A stretch of DNA of 64,000 nucleotides from Aquimarina sp040786285 (GCF_040786285.1 NZ_JBFMKQ010000005.1:62001-126000), one strand, 5' to 3'; counted from the first letter of the stretch, positions 53,592 through 62,120 are shown. Translations and numbers: made by a program. The notes: generated by a model not told the origin, from the sequence alone.

Positions 53592-53776
53592 AACGTCTCG
53601 TATAAGAAATGTAGGGCAGGTGATAAGCGATACGTTTCGAATTGATACTAAGTCAAATATAAATATTTTGCTTTTATCATTTTTCGTAAACGCCAAATTT
53701 TATATTTGGCGACTTAGCAAATAAACGCGAACCTTTCGGTTAAGCCCAAAAGCCCTATGTTTTCTTATACATTGTT
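53592..53776 (-). repeat. attC-like site, family D
   Basis: ACAACGTCTCGTATAAGAAATG...CTTATACATTGTTGGC; 185 bp. Lies left of the + strand caspase-like gene and the 54436 gene. Confidence 0.84.
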
Positions 53777-53869
53777 GGCAAATCGTTTTTATTATTCCGA
53801 TTGAGTAAGCTTCTCCTATACTGGTTTGGTTGTTTTTCTATTATCTTAGCTTTCTGTTTTTAATTATAT
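53777..53869 (+). promoter_or_regulatory. Leader with weak promoter-like elements
   Basis: TTG near 53825 followed about 20 bp later by TAGCTTTC, an imperfect TAnnTTTG match, ahead of the + strand gene at 53870. The left end GTTGGCAAATCGTTTTTATT is repeated with changes at 54418. Confidence 0.35.
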
Positions 53870-54412
53870 ATGTCTCAATTTTTAGTAATAAAATCATCTA
53901 ATGATATTCTACCAAGTCAAATAGACTTTGTGATAAATTTTATATCATCTCTTGGTAATAATATTCATTTTTTTGATTTAAATGAATATTCTTTACACAA
54001 CGTCATTAATAATAATGAAAGTCCTTTGGTCTATACTCATATTTATATAATGGCTCATGGTAATGACGAAGTTTTTAGTAATAACGATAGTATTACACAC
54101 ACTTGGTTAGATTTAGCAAAACTCATAAATGATTCTGGAAATTTCCACGATGATACAATATTAATACTTAAAGCCTGTGATGGTGGAAATATAAATGTGG
54201 CAAAAACCATTTTCCAAAATTGTGATAAAATAAAATACATTTACGGTTTAAATGGCGAACAACAAAATTTCGATGTATTCTTTAGCTCAATTCTTTTCAT
54301 CTACTATATATTTTGGAAAGAAAAAACTGTTGAGAAATCTACGGAGTTGTCAAATAAAGCCTCTGAATTAAATGCAGTATGTTTTGACAGAGACAATTTT
54401 GAACTCAATTAA
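53870..54412 (+). CDS. Caspase-like (peptidase C14/CHAT) fold protein
   Basis: A 180-aa single-domain protein. THIYIMAHGNDEVF gives a His63 in the HG motif after a hydrophobic strand, and TILILKACDGGNINVAKTIF gives Cys103 in the ACxGG motif, the His/Cys dyad of caspase-like and CHAT proteases. No transmembrane or effector domain is fused. It is on the + strand, opposite to the array, and its relation to a cassette site is unclear. Possibly part of a defence or cell-death module; activity is inferred from two motifs. Confidence 0.68.
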   Translation: MSQFLVIKSSNDILPSQIDFVINFISSLGNNIHFFDLNEYSLHNVINNNESPLVYTHIYIMAHGNDEVFSNNDSITHTWLDLAKLINDSGNFHDDTILILKACDGGNINVAKTIFQNCDKIKYIYGLNGEQQNFDVFFSSILFIYYIFWKEKTVEKSTELSNKASELNAVCFDRDNFELN

Positions 54413-54417
54413 TTATT

Positions 54418-54435
54418 GTTGACAAATCACTTTTT
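54418..54435. repeat. Direct-repeat copy of a cassette end
   Basis: GTTGACAAATCACTTTTTTT resembles GTTGGCAAATCGTTTTTATT at 53774-53793. The two frame the caspase-like gene, suggesting that it was inserted next to, or lost, a cassette site. Confidence 0.5.
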
Positions 54436-54996
54436 TTAATCGTAAACCTTTTTAAATTCCATTTCGTTTTCCCAGCAATCATAAAATTCAGACTCGCAAA
54501 TTAGTTTAAATCTAAATTCCGTCAATTCTCCATAATAACTTAGGAGACTTTTTGAAATTCCAACAGAAGTTTCTTCTTTTGGTTTTTGAGATGGTTTATA
54601 AACTTTATTTCTAGTTGTTTCATATAATTCTCTTTCTCCAATCTTAAACTCGATTGTATCCTCAACTAATTTAAAGTCTAATAACGGATTTCCATAATGT
54701 GAAACTCCATGTTCGCCGCTGCTTTCAGTTCCAAAGTAGAATCCAACTAATTTTGCATCAACGGTATCAATGAAAATAAAGTGATTTTCTTCTTTATTGT
54801 CTGTTTTAAATTCATAGACGCCAATTAATTCATAGTCATCTGAATTTAGGTTTTTATTTGAAGGTTTTTTATGTTCTTTCCATACTTGTATAGAATTCCA
54901 TGCAGCAAGGTGAGAAGCTATGTGTTTTGGGAAAATATATGATATAAAAATATATATGATCACTAGAACCCCAATTATTTTTAATATTCTTCTCAT
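54436..54996 (-). CDS. Membrane-anchored protein, paralogue of the 56181 gene
   Basis: A 186-aa protein with one N-terminal membrane anchor (IIGVLVIIYIFISYIF). The body shares FYFGTESSGEHG, SHYGNP, the NKVYKP region and CWENEMEFKK with the lipoprotein at 56181, so the two are paralogues on separate cassettes. Function unknown. Confidence 0.68.
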   Translation of the reverse strand: MRRILKIIGVLVIIYIFISYIFPKHIASHLAAWNSIQVWKEHKKPSNKNLNSDDYELIGVYEFKTDNKEENHFIFIDTVDAKLVGFYFGTESSGEHGVSHYGNPLLDFKLVEDTIEFKIGERELYETTRNKVYKPSQKPKEETSVGISKSLLSYYGELTEFRFKLICESEFYDCWENEMEFKKVYD

Positions 54997-55008
54997 CTAA
55001 TGTTTGCC

Positions 55009-55171
55009 AACGTTTAATATATGTGTCGTAGCAAGGCAAAATGTTACCAAGCCATCGACTTTTTCTGCGCATTGATTGCTAACTTTTCTATTCGGCTTGC
55101 ATTGCGCCTTACCAAATATAAAGGAACCATTCGATTCATCACTTAGCTGCTATGATCACATATATAGTGTT
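55009..55171 (-). repeat. attC-like site, family A
   Basis: CCAACGTTTAATATATGTG...GATCACATATATAGTGTTGTGC; 163 bp. attC of the 55189-55572 cassette. Confidence 0.86.
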
Positions 55172-55188
55172 GTGCAACGTTTTTGTTA

Positions 55189-55572
55189 TTACTCTTTTAC
55201 TTTCAATTTGTTAAATGAACTGACTCTAATTTGGTCTTGTTTTCTTAAAATTTGAAAAGCTGTAAAAGGTACAAAAAGACACGCTCCAAATACAAATGTC
55301 AAATCTAAGATTTGAGGAGTATCCATTAAATTCTTTGTAAAATAACCAGTGATCAAAATTCCAATTATAAAAATAAAAATTGCTACGATTAAAGTCAGGT
55401 TTGATTTTTTAGCATATACATCATTGATATGCAATTCAGTTGTGTTTTTACACTTTTCACAGCCGATTTGTTTAGTTTTTCCTTCTTTCATCGCAAACTG
55501 GACTCTAGTCCGAGTCTTTGTCCTGAATTCCAATTCAGTACTACAAGTTTTACATTGTCCGTATACTTTCAT
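55189..55572 (-). CDS. Zinc-ribbon membrane protein
   Basis: A 127-aa protein. The N-terminus has CKTCSTELEF and QIGCEKCKNT, two CxxC pairs that look like a zinc ribbon, then two membrane segments (about 60-80 and 90-107). Not assigned to a named family. Confidence 0.66.
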   Translation of the reverse strand: MKVYGQCKTCSTELEFRTKTRTRVQFAMKEGKTKQIGCEKCKNTTELHINDVYAKKSNLTLIVAIFIFIIGILITGYFTKNLMDTPQILDLTFVFGACLFVPFTAFQILRKQDQIRVSSFNKLKVKE

Positions 55573-55592
55573 TATTTATATTGATGTTGCAC

Positions 55593-55715
55593 AACGTTTA
55601 ATGTATGATTTCGTAGCGGAACAATCAACAACTAATATTCCGCAACTGCCCAAAGTTAGTAAACCTGCGTGAAATTCCGTTAGGAATTTCCGCCGCTATG
55701 AATTATACATGGTGT
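55593..55715 (-). repeat. attC-like site, family E
   Basis: ACAACGTTTAATGTATGATTTCG...GAATTATACATGGTGTTATGC; 123 bp. attC of ORF-less cassette 3. Confidence 0.86.
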
Positions 55716-56010
55716 TATGCGCCGGCTTTTTTGTTAGCCTAGACTTTGCAAATATCTCCAAGCAAAGCGATGATTGCTTACGAACCACTTGCGAACTAAT
55801 TTTTCTAATTCCTGCGATCGCTTTGCGAATTTGGGTTGAGCAATAACTCTCTCAAAATTGCGATGACCTTTATTCCATCCGAATCGGGGAGGAGCTCAAA
55901 CTTTTGAATCAGTAAAAATCTTTGAAAAAATACTCAGGTCTTTCGTCCGTGGCTTGTCAGTTTATCGTTCTGCTTACGTTTTGTTTTTCAGAATTCAGAT
56001 GCTGGCGCAT
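55716..56010 (-). ncRNA. ORF-less cassette 3 (putative structured RNA)
   Basis: About 295 bp between GTTATGCGCC and GGCGCATAAC. Shares GGCTTTTTTGTTAGCC, AAGCAAAGCGATGATTGCTT, CTTGCGAACTAATTTT, CTGCGATCGCTTTGCGA and TTGCGATGACCTTTATTCC with the other four. A + strand frame stops after seven codons, against a coding role. Confidence 0.6.
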
Positions 56011-56172
56011 AACGCCAAATATATGAATCGGAGCAAGGCAAGTATGCCTGAACCAATCGATTTATCTGCGCATTTTTATTTCTTATTAAACTTATAAAAA
56101 TTTAGCGCCATCCCAAAAAGTAAATGACCTTTCGATCTAGCACTAAATTGCTCTGATTTCATATATAATGTT
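56011..56172 (-). repeat. attC-like site, family B
   Basis: ATAACGCCAAATATATGAATCG...TTTCATATATAATGTTAGC; 162 bp. attC of the 56181-56684 cassette. Confidence 0.87.
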
Positions 56173-56180
56173 AGCATACG

Positions 56181-56684
56181 TTAATTTAATTCAGATATTT
56201 TTTTGAATTCCATTCGGTTTTCCCAGCAATCATTAAATTCAGATATGCAATTCAAGATAAATTTATTTTTAATAATCTCTCCACTATATTTTAGTGTACT
56301 TCTTGAAATTCCAATTGATTCTTGATTTTCGAGTTTTTGACCGGGTTTGTATACCTTGTTTCTAGTAGATTCATATAATTCTCGGATGCCAATTTCGAAA
56401 TCTATTTTATTATTTTCAAAATTCACATTTTCTATCGGATTTCCATAATGGGAAATTCCGTGTTCACCAGAGCTTTCTGTTCCAAAATAAAATCCAATTA
56501 ATTTATTGTCCTCAATATCTAAGTACAATTGATGATTTTCTCTTTTGTTTGGTGTTTCATATTCATAAATCCCAGCTAATTCGGGATTTAATTTTGAGAT
56601 TTTGGTATTTGATACTTCTGTTTTTCTTTCAGAGTTACAGCTTATAAAGCACAATATTAAAATTATACTAAGGATTTTATTCAT
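56181..56684 (-). CDS. Lipoprotein, paralogue of the 54436 gene
   Basis: A 167-aa lipoprotein (lipobox CFISC). FYFGTESSGEHG, SHYGNP, the NKVYKP region and CWENRMEFKK are shared with the 54436 protein, while the N-termini differ: one a lipoprotein signal, the other a membrane anchor. Function unknown. Cassette ends GTTAGCATAC / GTATGCTAAC. Confidence 0.68.
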   Translation of the reverse strand: MNKILSIILILCFISCNSERKTEVSNTKISKLNPELAGIYEYETPNKRENHQLYLDIEDNKLIGFYFGTESSGEHGISHYGNPIENVNFENNKIDFEIGIRELYESTRNKVYKPGQKLENQESIGISRSTLKYSGEIIKNKFILNCISEFNDCWENRMEFKKISELN

Positions 56685-56695
56685 AAATGTATGCT

Positions 56696-56858
56696 AACGG
56701 TTAATATATGTGTCGTAGCAGGGCAAAATGTTACCTTGCTTTTTGATTTTTATGGGCATTGGTTGCTAGCTTTTCCATTCTGCAAGCATTGCGCCTTGCC
56801 AAAAATACAACAACCATTCGATTAATCACCTAACTGCTATGATCACATATATCGTGTT
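56696..56858 (-). repeat. attC-like site, family A
   Basis: CTAACGGTTAATATATGTG...GATCACATATATCGTGTTACC; 163 bp. attC of the 56857-57258 cassette. Confidence 0.86.
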
Positions 56859-57258
56859 ACCAGCTGGTTCTTTTATACTTAGCCGTTCTCCTCATTTTTC
56901 CATTTCCAAGGTCAAGATAAAATATAACGGCTTTGTTTTTTATTTTACAATTCCAGACAAGGTCAGTCTTATTTCCGTTTCGATATTCCGTCAGAGTATA
57001 ATATTCACCACTTTTAGTTATTTTTCCCAAGGATTTTTCCGTTTTCCATTTTTTATATTCTTTCCATTGTTTCTTATCTCCACATCCGTAACTGTTTAAT
57101 TCATAGTCAGAATTGGGTTTGATAATTAATTCAGTTACTTGATAACAATAGGTTGGTCCGTTAGATACTCCTTTAACATAATAAGTTTTCTCCGTAGTTT
57201 GTCCAATTAAACTTACGCTTACTATATTCAATAATATTATTAGAGTGACTTTTTTCAA
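56857..57258 (-). CDS. Secreted hypothetical protein
   Basis: A 133-aa protein with a signal peptide (LIILLNIVSVSLIGQ). Beta-rich with repeated lysine/aromatic runs; not recognised. TTG 57258 is used because no ATG exists before the in-frame stop. The stop and last codons lie in the right arm of site 56696-56858. Confidence 0.58.
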   Translation of the reverse strand: MKKVTLIILLNIVSVSLIGQTTEKTYYVKGVSNGPTYCYQVTELIIKPNSDYELNSYGCGDKKQWKEYKKWKTEKSLGKITKSGEYYTLTEYRNGNKTDLVWNCKIKNKAVIFYLDLGNGKMRRTAKYKRTSW

Positions 57259-57279
57259 ATTTCAGTAATACTTGCTGGT

Positions 57280-57441
57280 AACGCCAAATATATGAATCGG
57301 AGCAAGGCAAGCAAGCCTATACCAATCGATCTATCTGCGCATTTTTATTTCTTGTTTAATTTATAAAAATCTAGCGCCACTGCAAAAAGGAAATTACCTT
57401 TCGATCTAGCCCTAAATTGCTCTGATTTCATATATAATGTT
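57280..57441 (-). repeat. attC-like site, family B
   Basis: GTAACGCCAAATATATGAATCG...TTTCATATATAATGTTACC; 162 bp. attC of the 57446-58222 cassette. Confidence 0.87.
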
Positions 57442-57445
57442 ACCA

Positions 57446-58222
57446 TTAGTTTTTTTCTTCTGTAATACATTTTCCATATGCAGATTTAGCATTTTTAAAT
57501 TCAGGAATGTATCGTTTCTTAAAACTACTTTTAGGATAGCGTTTATCAATTTCTATTTTAAAATCATTAAATTCAGGTAATTCAAATAAATAAAATGCTT
57601 TACCATTGAATTTTGGCATATTTTCTACATATTTTTTGGCTCTTGAGCAATTATCTGGGAAACGATGTGTAGAATAAGATGTAACTTGATTTCCAACGTG
57701 TCGCATAGCAGTTAAAAAGAGAATTGCTTTTTCAGTATCATCGTCAAGATTTAGATTTTCCAAGTCAATGTTTGTTTCAGCTAAATCCATTGGTTTTCGC
57801 TTATTCAAAACATCAATAAAAATGGTACTATAATAAAAAGCTAAAAGTTCATTTTTTGTGGGAAGCTTTTTAATTGAATTCTTAATGACTTTTTTTGGTG
57901 CTAGTTTTCTTAGTCCGACGTGTGGTCCGTTAAACGCATTCCATTGCAATTTAACACTTAAATAATGGGCAACTAGAGTGTTATTAGTCGGTTTTTTTAA
58001 AAAAATATCAGATGTTATGTTGTTTTGTTTTTTCCTTATTTCTGCGAAAAAAAGTTTAATTTCTTCTAGTTCAATAACATCAAATTCCTGATTATCTGAA
58101 GTCTCATTTTTTTCCCAAATAGCGCTAATATATTTGGGAATGATTTCGTTGTATTCCACTTTATTTTGTCCGAAAGTACAATTTACTAAAAGGAATATTA
58201 TTACAAATATTTTAATTTTCAT
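57446..58222 (-). CDS. Secreted helical protein, unknown function
   Basis: A 258-aa protein with a signal peptide (MKIKIFVIIFLLVNCTFGQ). The body is mostly helical; FLTAMRHVGNQVTSYSTHRF and HVGLRKLAPKK are distinctive. Not recognised. Confidence 0.6.
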   Translation of the reverse strand: MKIKIFVIIFLLVNCTFGQNKVEYNEIIPKYISAIWEKNETSDNQEFDVIELEEIKLFFAEIRKKQNNITSDIFLKKPTNNTLVAHYLSVKLQWNAFNGPHVGLRKLAPKKVIKNSIKKLPTKNELLAFYYSTIFIDVLNKRKPMDLAETNIDLENLNLDDDTEKAILFLTAMRHVGNQVTSYSTHRFPDNCSRAKKYVENMPKFNGKAFYLFELPEFNDFKIEIDKRYPKSSFKKRYIPEFKNAKSAYGKCITEEKN

Positions 58223-58239
58223 TAGGTATAATTAATGGT

Positions 58240-58398
58240 AACGTTTAATATATGTGTCGTAGCTGTGCAAAATGTTACCTTGCCAACGACAAAACTGCGC
58301 AGATTTTATAACTTTTTACTCTAAAATCTTTGCGCCATAACAAATATACAAGAACCTTTAGGTTGTCACTTAACCGCTATGATCACATACTTGGTGTT
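58240..58398 (-). repeat. attC-like site, family A'
   Basis: GTAACGTTTAATATATGTGTC...GATCACATACTTGGTGTTGGC; 159 bp. Internal AAATCTTTGCGCC block as in 50595. attC of the 58410-58841 cassette. Confidence 0.83.
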
Positions 58399-58409
58399 GG
58401 CAGTAGTTT

Positions 58410-58841
58410 TTACTTATGCATAAACTTGCTAAATATGATACTGGATTCCAAATTTTTTTCTCCGATTTTTTCTCCGCATTTATTATAACTGATAGCCTTT
58501 CCGTTATCAGAATTTTTATTTATCCGATATTCAATTATTTCATTCCCTTCTATTTTGAGTCGATTAAAGATTTTGAACCTCCAAGTATCTCCTGACTCTA
58601 TAGATTTAGTAACTCGTTGCAATATTATATTTGAATCAGAATCTAGAATACGGTCAATAGTTTTTATTTTTTTATCGTGTGTTTCGAAGAACAAAATTCT
58701 TTTCAATTTTTCTTGAACTTCTGTTTTTAAAAAAACGTCAAATTGCTCACAATCCTCTACTGAATTTAATTTAGGATTATTTTGAGAGAATCCATAAAAA
58801 CTCAATATGAGTAGAAATAAAAGTGTAAATATTTTTTTCAT
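58410..58841 (-). CDS. Secreted hypothetical protein
   Basis: A 143-aa protein with a signal peptide (IFTLLFLLILSFYGFSQ). Not recognised. Contains RVTKSIESGDTWRFKIFNRL and a beta-rich C-terminus. Single-gene cassette with ends GTTGGCAGTA / ACTGCCAAC. Confidence 0.56.
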   Translation of the reverse strand: MKKIFTLLFLLILSFYGFSQNNPKLNSVEDCEQFDVFLKTEVQEKLKRILFFETHDKKIKTIDRILDSDSNIILQRVTKSIESGDTWRFKIFNRLKIEGNEIIEYRINKNSDNGKAISYNKCGEKIGEKNLESSIIFSKFMHK

Positions 58842-58856
58842 TTTTTAATTACTGCC

Positions 58857-58979
58857 AACGATTAATGTATGGTTTATAGCGGGCAAGTACAAAACTTTGA
58901 TTCCGCAATAACCCAAATATAGCAAACACACGTGAAATTCCGTTAGGAATTTCCGCCGCTATGAACTATACATCTTGTT
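58857..58979 (-). repeat. attC-like site, family E
   Basis: CCAACGATTAATGTATGGTTTAT...GAACTATACATCTTGTTATGC; 123 bp. attC of ORF-less cassette 4. Confidence 0.86.
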
Positions 58980-59273
58980 ATGCGCCGGCTTTTTATTCAG
59001 CCGAAACTTTGCAAAGATGCTTTAAACAAAGCGATGATTGCTTGCGAACCACTTGCGAGCAGCTTTTTCAGATTCCCGCGATCGCTTTGTGACTTTGGGT
59101 TTGGCAATGACTATCACAAAATTACGATGGTCTTTATTCCGTCAGCTGTAGATAGTAGCGAACCTTTGGATCATTAAAATTCTTTACAAAAATACTCAGG
59201 TCTTTGATCTGGCGCTTGTCAGTTTTTGAGTGTTGCTTGCGATTTTCTTTTCAGAACTCAGATGCTGGCGCAT
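58980..59273 (-). ncRNA. ORF-less cassette 4 (putative structured RNA)
   Basis: About 297 bp between GTTATGCGCC and GGCGCATAAC. Shares blocks with the other copies, including GGCTTTTTATTCAGCC, AAACAAAGCGATGATTGCTT, CTTGCGAACCACTTGCGAGC and CCCGCGATCGCTTTGTGAC. A 65-codon + strand frame exists but stops early in two other copies. Confidence 0.6.
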
Positions 59274-59437
59274 AACGCCAAATATATGAATCGGAGCATG
59301 GCAAGAAAGCCAGAACCAATCGATTTGTCGGCGCATTTTTATTTCTTAGTTAATTTATAAAAATCTAGCGCCATTGCAAAAAGGAAATGACCTTTCGATT
59401 TAGAGCTAAACTTTGCTCTGATTTCATATATAATGTT
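59274..59437 (-). repeat. attC-like site, family B
   Basis: ATAACGCCAAATATATGAATCG...TTTCATATATAATGTTAGAC; 164 bp. attC of the 59447-60214 cassette. Confidence 0.87.
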
Positions 59438-59446
59438 AGACACAGG

Positions 59447-60214
59447 CTATTTTTCCCATATCTTCCGTATTAATTTGATTATTGGTAGTTTGCCAGAAGA
59501 GTTTTTTTTCTCTTCGTTAGGCTCATCATTAATGGTAACCTTTTTGTAATTTTTCTCAATATAATCCCATTCATCCATATCAGGTTGTTTTAAGTCTGAT
59601 CCACCTCTATGGGGATGTTGAACATAATCTTCGGGAGGTTTTGGTAAACTTTCTTTGCAAGTATCTGAACAAACATTTACTAACAAAGGAACTATATCGG
59701 TAGCTACACCTAATGTTATCCAATATTGACTATTGTCGATAAAAGACATTTCTCTTTTACAAATACTACAGTTAATTATATCAGAAGTGTATTTTACAGG
59801 ATTATGATTTAATCTAGGGAATCCCTTTCTGTTTTTATAGTTCCCGTATAATGCTCTAGTACTTATTCTACTGTCTTTTAAATTTTTACAATTTGTTATT
59901 TCATAAGGAAGCCAATTTAAATTGTAAGAACCGTAAGGATCAAAATATTCAAGAGATTCCATTTCTCCAATTTCAGGAGGTATTCTTTTTAAGTTACTTC
60001 CATAAAGCCCGATTTTTTTAACTCTTTCGAGTTTGGATATAGATTTTGGAAGCGTATATATTTGAGAGAATAATTCATCACCTAGATATTCTCTGGGAAC
60101 AAATTCATCAGATCCGTTTTTAGCGATCAGTTCAACATATTCACATAATTTTTGCCAAGCGACAGAATCTCTATTTTGAATATTATTTGGAATTTTGGAG
60201 ATTGTATTAGTCAT
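59447..60214 (-). CDS. Leucine-rich-repeat-like protein with Cys motif
   Basis: A 255-aa soluble protein. LPKSISKLERVKKIGLYGSN, LKRIPPEIGEMESLEYFDP and LNWLPYEITNCKNLKDSRIS follow the leucine-rich-repeat periodicity. The central CSICKREMSF is followed by VCSDTCKESLP, a possible zinc site. No secretion signal. Function unknown. Cassette ends GTTAGACACA / TGTGTCTAAC match perfectly. Confidence 0.66.
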   Translation of the reverse strand: MTNTISKIPNNIQNRDSVAWQKLCEYVELIAKNGSDEFVPREYLGDELFSQIYTLPKSISKLERVKKIGLYGSNLKRIPPEIGEMESLEYFDPYGSYNLNWLPYEITNCKNLKDSRISTRALYGNYKNRKGFPRLNHNPVKYTSDIINCSICKREMSFIDNSQYWITLGVATDIVPLLVNVCSDTCKESLPKPPEDYVQHPHRGGSDLKQPDMDEWDYIEKNYKKVTINDEPNEEKKNSSGKLPIIKLIRKIWEK

Positions 60215-60233
60215 ATTATTTGCGCTTGTGTCT

Positions 60234-60397
60234 AACGTTTAATATATGTGTCGTAGCAGGGCAAAATGTTACCTTGCTTATTGATTTTTCTTGCGCATTG
60301 GTTGCTAACTTTTCTTCATTGCAAGCATTGCGCCTTACCAAAAATACAACAACCATTCGATTGATCACTTTGCTGCTATGATCACATATATGGTGTT
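60234..60397 (-). repeat. attC-like site, family A
   Basis: CTAACGTTTAATATATGTG...GATCACATATATGGTGTTACAGC; 164 bp. attC of the 60396-60920 cassette. Confidence 0.86.
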
Positions 60398-60920
60398 ACA
60401 GCACGTTTTTTGTTTTTAGAATACGTTGCGCAGCAGTTTTTGCTTCATTCACATATCCGCTATTTTCGTCCGCAATACTTTTCAATTCCGATTCAGGTTT
60501 TGATTTGAACTTTAGTTGGTAACTTTTAATCAGTTTTTCCGTTTCCATATTTTTGTCAGCTAACTCTTGTTCAGTTAATTCTTTTTTAGGAAACATTTCG
60601 TTTAATTGCTTTTTATTCAAGGCAAGAAATGTAATTAACAAAGCTAAAAAGATTGGGTTGAAGTTAATAGGACCGATACTAAATATAATGTTCGAATAAT
60701 AAATGTCAATTAAGTTTATAATCCCAAGTATCAATGTCAATCCGAATATATAAACAAACAATTTTTTATTCTTGAAATAAAGCATTGTTGAGATTCCAAT
60801 TAGAGTTATTCCCAGATAATGCTTATAATTCAGTATATAATCCGTTAGAAAGGTAATTCCAATAGAGTAGAGTAGGAGAAGTATGCAAATCAGTAATGGA
60901 ATTATTTCTTTTTTCATCAT
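60396..60920 (-). CDS. Membrane protein with charged C-terminus
   Basis: A 174-aa protein with about five hydrophobic segments in the N-terminal two thirds and a charged, helical C-terminal tail (KKELTEQELADKNMETEKLI). Not recognised. The annotated frame starts upstream in the site; ATG 60920 (or 60917) is used. Confidence 0.6.
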   Translation of the reverse strand: MMKKEIIPLLICILLLLYSIGITFLTDYILNYKHYLGITLIGISTMLYFKNKKLFVYIFGLTLILGIINLIDIYYSNIIFSIGPINFNPIFLALLITFLALNKKQLNEMFPKKELTEQELADKNMETEKLIKSYQLKFKSKPESELKSIADENSGYVNEAKTAAQRILKTKNVL

Positions 60921-60929
60921 ATGTGCTGT

Positions 60930-61054
60930 AACGTTTAATGTATAGTTTCGTAGCGGACAAACTCGCAAGAAATGTTCCGCACTGGCCCAAAGATAGCAAA
61001 TGCGCGTGAAATTCCGTTAGGAATTTCCGCCGCTATGAACTTATACATTTTGTT
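60930..61054 (-). repeat. attC-like site, family E
   Basis: GTAACGTTTAATGTATAGTTTCG...GAACTTATACATTTTGTTATGC; 125 bp. attC of ORF-less cassette 5. Confidence 0.86.
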
Positions 61055-61354
61055 ATGCTCTGGCTTTTTATAGAGCCTTTACTTTGCAAAGTAGCCTGGC
61101 AAAGCGATAATTGCTTGCGAGATCTTTGCGTTCTGCTTTTCTAATTCTCGCGATTGCTTTGCTGCCATTGGATTATGCCAAACCACCCCAAGTTCGCTGC
61201 CGCGTACAGCGTCCGAATCGGGGAGGAGCTTAAACTTTTGAATTGGTAAAAACCTTTGAAAAAATACTCAGTTCTTTGCAGCGTAGCCCGTCCGTTTAGA
61301 GTTTGCTTGCGTATTGCTTTTCAGACTCTGTTTTCGATGTTGTTGCTGGCGCCT
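61055..61354 (-). ncRNA. ORF-less cassette 5 (putative structured RNA, divergent)
   Basis: About 300 bp between GTTATGCTCTGGC and GCTGGCGCCTAAC. Shares the GGCTTTTTATAGAGCC start, GGCAAAGCGATAATTGCTTG and CTCGCGATTGCTTTGC blocks, but the middle (GTTCGCTGCCGCGTACAGCG) is unlike the others. It shares GAATCGGGGAGGAGCT with cassette 3. Confidence 0.55.
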
Positions 61355-61516
61355 AACGCCAAATATATGAATCGGAGCAAGGCAAACACACCTGAACCAA
61401 TTGATCTATCTGCGCATTTTTATTTCTCGTTTAATTTATAAAAATATAGCGCCTTTGCAAAAAGGAAATGACCTTTTAATCTAGCACTAAATTGCTCTGA
61501 TTTTATATATGATGTT
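61355..61516 (-). repeat. attC-like site, family B
   Basis: CTAACGCCAAATATATGAATCG...TTTTATATATGATGTTACC; 162 bp. attC of the 61570-62097 cassette. Confidence 0.87.
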
Positions 61517-61569
61517 ACCACAAGTTTTTTATCAAATTCATTACTTTTTTTTCAGGTTGTTGATATGAG

Positions 61570-62097
61570 CTATATATCATTAATTATTTTATTAATAAAA
61601 TTCATTATTCTTTCTGCATTGAATATGGCAGCAATAATAACAAATATCAACCCTATTACATACGGGTTTAAAAATATTCTCCGTAATAAAGATTCTTTTT
61701 CAGTCTCTTGATTTAGTTCCTGATAGTTGTTTTTTACATTCACATCACTAAAATCACTTTTTGAAGATTGTATTCCATTATTATCTCCACCAATGAAATT
61801 TTCAATATTTATATTTGGTTGACTATTTAAGTTTTCAGCAGGTAACATTCTGAGTAGAGTTCCACTAATAATTTCTATTCGTTCATTTTTCTTAAGTTTA
61901 CTTCTTAGAATATCTAATACTTCATTAAACTGCCTTTTTTCGTTGTCAGTTAATCCAAGCTTACTTCTCAAAGTGTGTAGTTGAAACTCCTCATAATTTT
62001 CAACATTGTCAAAAATCAATTTTAGAAATTTTTCTACCACTGGTTCTTTGCCATCAGGAAATTCGGCAGGAGTATATTGATTTATTTTGATTGGCAC
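61570..62097 (-). CDS. Hypothetical protein with C-terminal membrane anchor
   Basis: A 175-aa protein. The N-terminal 100 residues are helical (possible winged-helix), then FIGGDNNGIQSSKSDFSDV forms a flexible linker of the GDNNxIxxG kind, and one membrane segment follows (about 148-163). GTG 62097 is used since no ATG exists before the in-frame stop. Confidence 0.58.
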   Translation of the reverse strand: MPIKINQYTPAEFPDGKEPVVEKFLKLIFDNVENYEEFQLHTLRSKLGLTDNEKRQFNEVLDILRSKLKKNERIEIISGTLLRMLPAENLNSQPNINIENFIGGDNNGIQSSKSDFSDVNVKNNYQELNQETEKESLLRRIFLNPYVIGLIFVIIAAIFNAERIMNFINKIINDI

Positions 62098-62120
62098 CTT
62101 CTTATTTTAAGATTTGTGGT

